From contig VJWM01000068.1 of the NCBI GenBank assembly GCA_010909165.1, positions 1,116,001 to 1,180,000 on the forward strand: a stretch of 64,000 nt of DNA, given 5' to 3'. Shown here piece after piece: positions 61,073 through 64,000 of this stretch. The notes below the pieces were generated by a model, which was given only the letters and a program-made list of their open reading frames with translations, did no database searches and was not told the origin of the DNA. A program made the position numbers and the translations under genes. Position 1 is the first letter of the stretch. Every line of letters begins with the position of its first letter. The stretch comes from Anthoceros angustus (Eukaryota > Streptophyta > Anthocerotopsida > Anthocerotales > Anthocerotaceae).

Positions 61073-62867
61073 TCATGTATCCTCTTCCAGAATTTTCTCC
61101 AACCGTTTTGAGGCGATCTCGTAGACGACGAAGGTAATTGCAGCGGCGGGAGCGGCTTTCACAACTGACGGCCCAGTTCCCTTGTACAGCCCAACCCAGC
61201 CCTCCTTCTCCACTATTCGGTTCATGGCGTCCCACATGTTCCGGTACGCCTTCTCCCGCACCCTCGCACCATATCGAAGGTCCCGGGCCAGTCCTTCAAC
61301 CTGGACACGCCCAGGAGAGGTCACGACAAGTCTCTCTCCGCTCACTCAGCTAAGGGACAAAGCAGGCCAGCCAACGCAACCCCGCACCTGAAACCGCTTC
61401 TTCACCACGTCGAGTGGGTGGCACAACACTTTCGCCACAGTTCCTGCAGCTAGCCCGCAGCAAAAATGCTCCAAACTCGATAGCTCAACCGAATGGCTCG
61501 CATCAGACCTCTCTATGTTCCAGGCCTGCAAAAAGGAGAAGGCGCGGTTTAGGCAGAGGAGAAGGAAATTCCGTGGGCAGGTTGGCTGGTAACGCCAAGG
61601 ATGTCACTCACAGAGGTCCAGCGTTTTAAAACGTCATAAGCGCCGAATTGAATCCCTGCATAGGGGACGATCTCCACTAACGACGGTACCAAGCCCGCGT
61701 ACAAGCCTGTCCATCCCTTTGTCTGAACAATGCTTCTAAAGGCAGACCTGAGATTAGGGTAGACCTGCACCAGATGGTATTATTAACATCTGAACACGCC
61801 ACTGCGGATTCCGTCACAACCTGTACAAGCAAGGGGAAGACAAAAGGACATACTTTTGGCTCCCCTTGTGATGCTAGGATGGTGCGCAATAGGTCAAATG
61901 GGTAGGATCCGATGGTGGCTGCACATCCAGCTAAAGATCCACCGGCAAACGACATGGCAGGGCCGAGCTTTGCGATGTCATCTGGTGTCAAGACAGGGCA
62001 CGTTGTTAGAAGGGTGAGCCTACCTACCAGGCTGAAACCGTTAGCAACAGAATGATGTCTAGTTGGCCACGGCTTGAAAGCCAAGCCAAGCTAAGCTCTG
62101 CATCTGCATCTGCATCTGCAGCAGTATCCGGAATCTGGCAGGATGTCAATTACACCAGGGCGAAATCTGAACCTCAAAAAACCTTGTCTCTGTTGCAAGG
62201 AGAGGTTTCCGGCAGGCTGCTGGAGAGGCCAACCTCCCTTCCTGGAGCCAGCGACATAGGCCTTAAAATTTTGCACAACAACAAATTGAATTGCTGTGTA
62301 CGGCATCACCAGCATCAGGGCTGGTAAATTCCCCCTCCACAATCCCTGATCCATACACCACACGCGCATCAGACCAGAGCTCCTAACACATCTGCAAGAA
62401 TGAGCAGGAGGGGGACACCGGCACGCACAACAATCCCTTCCTCCCGCACAATGTCCCGAGCAGCCTGGCCGATGCCGGTGTACTTCGACACTCCGGAGAA
62501 TCCAGCCGGTCCCCCGCGCCTGGTTGTGGGCTCGAGCTGGACCTGGACCAAGCACCCGACGCGACAATTCAGTCCCAATTCCCGATCCAAACGCTCTCCT
62601 TCAGAACCCAATTCTTGATGCCAGCCTCACCTGGAACCGGATCTTGATCACGTCCAGGGGCGACACCACAGTCCGGGCAGCTGCCCCTGCCACGGCCCCC
62701 GCCACTGCATCCACCGTCGCTCGCCGGTACACGTGCCTGTACTGCTGCTGCTGCTGCTGCTGCTGTTGCACATGGCCTGCGCTCTGCCCATCCGCTGCGC
62801 CATGGCCCATGCCACCAGCTGCGCTTCCCAGCCTGCTCCCGCTGCGACTGCCATGTTCTACGATCAT
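61073..62867 (-). CDS. Mitochondrial carrier, thiamine-diphosphate-carrier type
   Basis: Seven exons on the minus strand: 62867-62631, 62542-62429, 62345-62234, 61981-61854, 61764-61612, 61525-61388 and 61300-61073, giving 369 aa. Three mitochondrial-carrier repeats carry the PxD signature: [28 protein letters not shown] and [11 protein letters not shown]. Flanking sequences [40 protein letters not shown] and [20 protein letters not shown] match plant mitochondrial thiamine diphosphate carriers. It would exchange thiamine diphosphate or nucleotides across the inner membrane. The N-terminus is extended by about 45 residues with a run of nine glutamines. The exon-3 donor is ambiguous: 62234 is used here, and a later in-phase donor (GACAAG|GTTTTT) would add about 17 residues. 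The start is the ATG at 62867. Confidence 0.9.
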
Positions 62868-63290
62868 GGGCGCCAAACCCTAGGTAGATCCTCTTCCAGG
62901 ACCCACCCGCCTACCCGGCCCGGCTCTCGTCCTGCCCAAAAAGTAACGAGGACGCCGAGGCCCTGGATTCTGGATTCCGGCACCTCGTCCAGGGTGTGAG
63001 CCGTTTCAGTCGGGTAGTGAAGGACGGATCACGCTGTCTGTGCTCTTCATTCAAATCACGCACGGTTGGGTTGCACAACTGTGTGTCGTGCAGCGCTGTT
63101 CAGTTGGCGTTGGGTCATGTCATCCTCCTGAAGTGCGATATTGTAGTGGGCGATATATATACCATGTTGGGCGATAGTGAATTCATGTTGTGGCAGGATC
63201 CTAGTGGACTCTAGTTCCTGCCATTTAAACAGGCTGGGCTTGTTGAAGAAGCTGCCAAATGCGGAGTTGGTGTCGCAGGGAGAAAGCGAC
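62868..63290. promoter_or_regulatory. Divergent upstream region, carrier and last gene
   Basis: 423 bp between two start codons pointing apart. It should hold both promoters. A TATATATA at about 63154-63160 is placed suitably for the plus-strand gene. Confidence 0.5.
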
Positions 63291-64000
63291 ATGAATTTTC
63301 TGTTGCGGAATTCGCAACCCAGTGCTCAGCCGACGGATCTTCCCGCAGAGGTGGACAACAGGCTTGCGGATGGGCTGAATGCCTGGCAAGGAGGCTTGCC
63401 GGCGCTGTCGTCGGCTCCGGAATCGTACGCAACGGCTGAGGAGAGCAAGGGGTCGACAGAGTTCGGGAGAACCAGGATGCGGATGGCTATTGAAGACCAC
63501 GCGGATGTTCCTCCCGCGGAAGGCTCCATTCTGATTCCCTACAGTACGTTGTGTGATGCAGTTGGGTCTGCTGAAGGGCTTTTGCTTGAGTGTTGCAGGG
63601 TTAGGCTTTGGGTGATGTTGTGGTGCCATGGTGGCAATGTGTGCAGGGGATCTTCCGGAGAATTGGGATTCAGCTCCAGAGGTGGCAGCACTGTCGTTCT
63701 TGGATCGGGGGTTCATGTTTCCTGGTGAGCTGTTTGAGGGGTTGTGGGGTTTTCGAGCATGCTGTGTTTCGTGGGCACTGGACTGACGCATTCTGGTGCA
63801 GGGGAGCAGCTGCATGTTCTGGTCCATGTGTCGTCTCGTGACCTAGCGGTTCCAGACATTATCACTCCGTTTAAGGTTGCGGAGGCCAACAGGAGAGCGT
63901 CGCAGAATGCCGGAAACATCAATTCCAGTGCAGATGGGCAGACGTCCAATGCTGCAGGTGGGCCAGCTTGGAAGTTCGGTAAAGCTTGGAAAGAGAGGAT
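63291..64000 (+). CDS. Conserved-looking gene of unknown function, 5' part
   Basis: Exons 63291-63543, 63647-63724 and 63802->64000, all introns in phase 1; the frame is open to the window end. The N-terminus is MNFLLRNSQPSAQPTDLPAE, acidic and disordered. The spliced second and third exons give RDLPENWDSAPEVAALSFLD, then RGFMFPGEQLHVLVHVSSRD and IITPFKVAEANRRASQNAG. This block looks like a folded, conserved domain start in plant proteins I have seen but cannot name. A donor at 63957 (GCAG|GTGGGC) is also possible. Nothing more can be said without the rest of the gene. Confidence 0.6.

Overview
The window is nuclear DNA of a plant (streptophyte). Almost every conserved gene is split by short spliceosomal introns (about 75-350 bp, GT-AG with two GC-AG). 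The gene set is plant-like: alpha-tubulin, H2A with one intron, a CCX-type cation exchanger, a p24-beta cargo receptor, an SKP2-type F-box/LRR protein, plant-type Miro, cytosolic RPS11 and a mitochondrial thiamine-diphosphate-type carrier. Compact genes separated by large tracts of decayed transposons suggest a seedless lineage (streptophyte alga, bryophyte or lycophyte). That is inference; a secreted Gnk2/DUF26-like protein leans toward a land plant.

Layout. 1-11.9 kb is a dense gene island: 3' part of alpha-tubulin (+), histone H2A (-), a two-domain universal stress protein (+), an intronless CCX exchanger (-), a p24 protein (+), an atypical SDR (+) and a RING-CH protein (+). 11.9-13.9 kb is a field of minisatellites. 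15.4-28.7 kb is a transposon graveyard. It holds a decayed DDE transposase of the type carrying a GHTHDxIDQMFS motif (-) and, running away from it, a decayed reading frame resembling a DNA methyltransferase (+). Five copies of a 16-bp GC palindrome are scattered through both, and the 3' end of the methyltransferase-like frame is repeated twice more downstream. 28.7-32.7 kb holds a possible copia-type remnant and tandem LINE-type fragments. 33.3-38.3 kb holds two tandem TraB-family genes, each with nine exons. 38.3-41.8 kb holds LINE pieces, minisatellites and the Gnk2-like gene. 41.77-49.61 kb is a complete CACTA transposon with matching termini and a TTG target duplication, inserted in a LINE fragment. 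51.1-64 kb is a second gene island: Miro GTPase (+), RPS11 (-), SKP2-type F-box/LRR (+), mitochondrial carrier (-), and the start of an unrecognised conserved gene (+).

How the genes relate. The conserved genes are independent housekeeping units, not an operon-like system. Several are head-to-head with short shared upstream regions (CCX/p24, 185 bp; H2A/USP, 638 bp; carrier/last gene, 423 bp). Exon boundaries given here were chosen by eye from splice dinucleotides, reading phase and remembered family alignments. All full gene models come out in frame. The most unusual material is the possible transposase plus methyltransferase element at 15.4-24 kb with its palindromic hairpins, the nested CACTA-in-LINE insertion, and a USP gene whose exon pattern records an internal duplication.
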